NCBI GenBank assembly: GCA_964419255.1
Contig: CAYQOU010000106.1
Coordinates: 1 to 8,553, forward strand
Direction: 5' to 3'
Length of the DNA stretch: 8,553 bases
Source of the DNA: CAZPHU01 sp964419255
Lineage (GTDB): Bacteria > Fibrobacterota > Chitinivibrionia > Chitinivibrionales > CAYFVL01
Below the pieces are notes generated by a model. The model searched no databases. It was not told the DNA's origin and saw only the letters and a program-made list of their open reading frames with translations. How positions within the stretch are numbered: the stretch's first letter is position 1; each line of letters starts with the position of its first letter. A program made the position numbers and the translations under genes. Below are positions 7,514 through 8,553 of this stretch, piece after piece.

Positions 7514-7533
7514 GGCATGTGTTATTCTCCAGG

Positions 7534-8334
7534 TCAGTAGGCAGAGGAAAGCAAGGTGCTCCTTCGCGTCAATACATATTCCATCATACGCGATTTCGCA
7601 CGGGCATCCACCATGTAGGCGGGAAAGATGCCCTCTTCCTTTTGATTTTTTTCGTCCATCACATCGAATGATATTCGATAGGCATGATACAGCGCCAGCA
7701 TTTTTTTGGGCGGAAGATTGGTGAATAATTTAAACTCCCGCTGAAACTTGCGAGGCTTGGCCCCCACCATGGAAGACCACTCTTCCACTCCCTGAGGATT
7801 GTTGTAAAACAGCGCATTCATCGCCTCTTCCATAAGCCCCTCCGGCTCACGGGCAACCAGTTTGCGCTTCAGGCTCCAGATCTGAAGCACCGGCAACATG
7901 GTGGAGAGCCTGTTTATCGGACAGGTGGCCACCAGATCGATTCCACCAATCGGCATCTTTTCATCACTCCGACGAATGTTGTCGATATCCAGTACCCGTT
8001 GTTGCTGCAAATCGGCCCGCGAAAACAGACTCTCAACGGTCTGCTCATCGGCTATGATTATCTGCGGCAGCCACGGCGAAAACTGCTGCGCCGCCAAAAT
8101 CCATTCTTCTGCCCCATCGCTTTGCCCATCAATAATCAGCCCATGCCACGCCTTTACCTGTCTGAACAGCGTCTCGGCAACATCCAGAGAATCGGCATGG
8201 AAGATACTATATGTCGGGTACCGCTTCAGCACCCGCTCAATAGTGCGTGATGTCTCATCTGAACCGGTGCAAACCATTACATTGAGGGTATCACGCAAAC
8301 AATCGATGAGGACGTTCTCTAATTGTGTGCTCAT
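7534..8334 (-). CDS. Regulator-like protein: degenerate receiver-like domain plus single AraC-type HTH
   Basis: A 266-residue soluble protein. Residues about 17-118 look like a receiver fold (strand LNVMVC, helix, strand, then GLIIDG with D69 at the phospho-acceptor position, then PQIIIAD). The usual acidic pair after the first strand is absent (CTGSDE), so phosphorylation is doubtful. Residues about 168-225 resemble one AraC/XylS helix-turn-helix unit: VEEWSSMVGAKPRKFQREFK (183-202) followed by NLPPKKMLALYHAYRIS, matching the pattern 'aelvG.s...f.R.Fk...G..P..yl...R'. A second such unit, normally paired in this family, is not evident; the tail (226-266) is unrecognised. It probably binds DNA or modulates a partner, but targets are unknown. 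ATG at 8332-8334 has an AGGGG about ten bases upstream, a loosely spaced site. It converges on the kinase gene, so it is a separate unit from it. Confidence 0.7.
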   Translation of the reverse strand: MSTQLENVLIDCLRDTLNVMVCTGSDETSRTIERVLKRYPTYSIFHADSLDVAETLFRQVKAWHGLIIDGQSDGAEEWILAAQQFSPWLPQIIIADEQTVESLFSRADLQQQRVLDIDNIRRSDEKMPIGGIDLVATCPINRLSTMLPVLQIWSLKRKLVAREPEGLMEEAMNALFYNNPQGVEEWSSMVGAKPRKFQREFKLFTNLPPKKMLALYHAYRISFDVMDEKNQKEEGIFPAYMVDARAKSRMMEYVLTRRSTLLSSAY

Positions 8335-8382
8335 GAGACCATCACCCCTATCCTTAGTGTGAAATAGTCCTGTTAATTAAAA

Positions 8383-8458
8383 ATCGTTTTTCCCTGGCAC
8401 ATTTTTCAGATTTGTTCCTACTTGAATGCCTCATTATATAAGTATAGCGAAAAACGAT
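8383..8458. repeat. Spaced 10-base inverted repeat around the regulator promoter
   Basis: ATCGTTTTTC (8383-8392) and its exact reverse complement GAAAAACGAT (8449-8458) are separated by 56 bases. The predicted -10 box and start of the downstream minus-strand gene lie between the arms. The arms could be paired operator half-sites or two sites for one protein; the gene's own helix-turn-helix product is a candidate for autoregulation, which is speculative. Confidence 0.4.
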
Positions 8459-8461
8459 CCA
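8433..8461 (-). promoter_or_regulatory. Predicted promoter of the 7534-8334 regulator gene
   Basis: On the minus strand a perfect -10 TATAAT (8433-8438) is preceded, after 17 bases, by a weak -35 TGGATC (8456-8461, three of six). The predicted start is near 8426, giving a leader of roughly 90 bases. The -35 region overlaps the right arm of the inverted repeat, so a protein bound there would be expected to affect transcription. Confidence 0.4.
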
Positions 8462-8510
8462 TTTTACCGGAAATACATTCTCCTTTTTCCTCTTTTAACA
8501 GACAGTCCTC

Positions 8511-8532
8511 TCCGGCATAGCCGGATAGTCAA
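8511..8532. repeat. Short palindromic repeat, copy 2
   Basis: TCCGGC-ATA-GCCGGA (six-base-pair stem, three-base loop) followed by TAGTCAA, matching the copy at 4877-4898 in 19 of 22 bases. Here an outer pair, GTCCT (8505-8509) with AGGAC (8532-8536), could lengthen the structure around an asymmetric internal loop. The rest of the right-edge gap (8335-8553) shows no gene. As the stem lacks a T-tract, a terminator function is not well supported. Confidence 0.5.
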
Positions 8533-8553
8533 GGACCGAAGATCACGGCATCA

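Overview
The window holds six confident protein-coding genes, about half GC, with short intergenic gaps (none over 300 bases). The clearest functional signal is a type VI secretion (T6SS) spike locus: a VgrG spike gene and a DUF2169 gene lie in tandem on the minus strand at the left end. This points to a Gram-negative, diderm bacterium. The phylum cannot be fixed from the sequence alone. The kinase's 'VGGMAIIYEIWN' loop reminds me of kinases from Fibrobacterota/Chitinivibrionia-type genomes, but that is recollection and not proof.

Layout, left to right. (1) 76-3362, minus strand: vgrG, then DUF2169, eight bases apart, clearly co-transcribed and running off the left edge, where a PAAR protein and a cargo effector would be expected. 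(2) 3363-3609: a regulatory gap with a perfect CRP-type palindrome (TGTGA-N6-TCACA) centred 41.5 bases upstream of the start site predicted from a -10 box, which is the class II activator geometry. (3) 3610-4797, minus strand: an ATP-grasp enzyme of unknown substrate. (4) 4798-5062: a divergent gap with one copy of a short palindromic repeat and a 12-base perfect palindrome. (5) 5063-5437, plus strand: an FxsA-family inner-membrane protein. (6) 5572-7491, plus strand: a Hanks-type Ser/Thr kinase with its own likely promoter, one transmembrane segment and a helical-repeat C-terminal region. (7) 7493-7513: a GC-rich hairpin between convergent genes. (8) 7534-8334, minus strand: a regulator-like protein with a degenerate receiver-like domain and a single AraC-type helix-turn-helix. 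(9) 8335-8553: its promoter region, a spaced inverted repeat, and a second copy of the palindromic repeat.

How the genes may work together: VgrG is the puncturing tip of the T6SS tube, and DUF2169 proteins act as adaptors that help load a PAAR-linked effector onto the tip. Membrane Ser/Thr kinases of the PpkA type control T6SS firing in other bacteria, so the kinase and the nearby regulator could belong to the same circuit. That link is inference from proximity only: no other T6SS structural gene is in view and the units appear separately transcribed.

The observations most worth following are the class II CRP-like promoter in front of vgrG, an eight-residue methionine ladder in the VgrG needle, the paired palindromic repeats (19 of 22 bases identical, about 3.6 kb apart), and the unusual domain architecture of the 7534-8334 protein.
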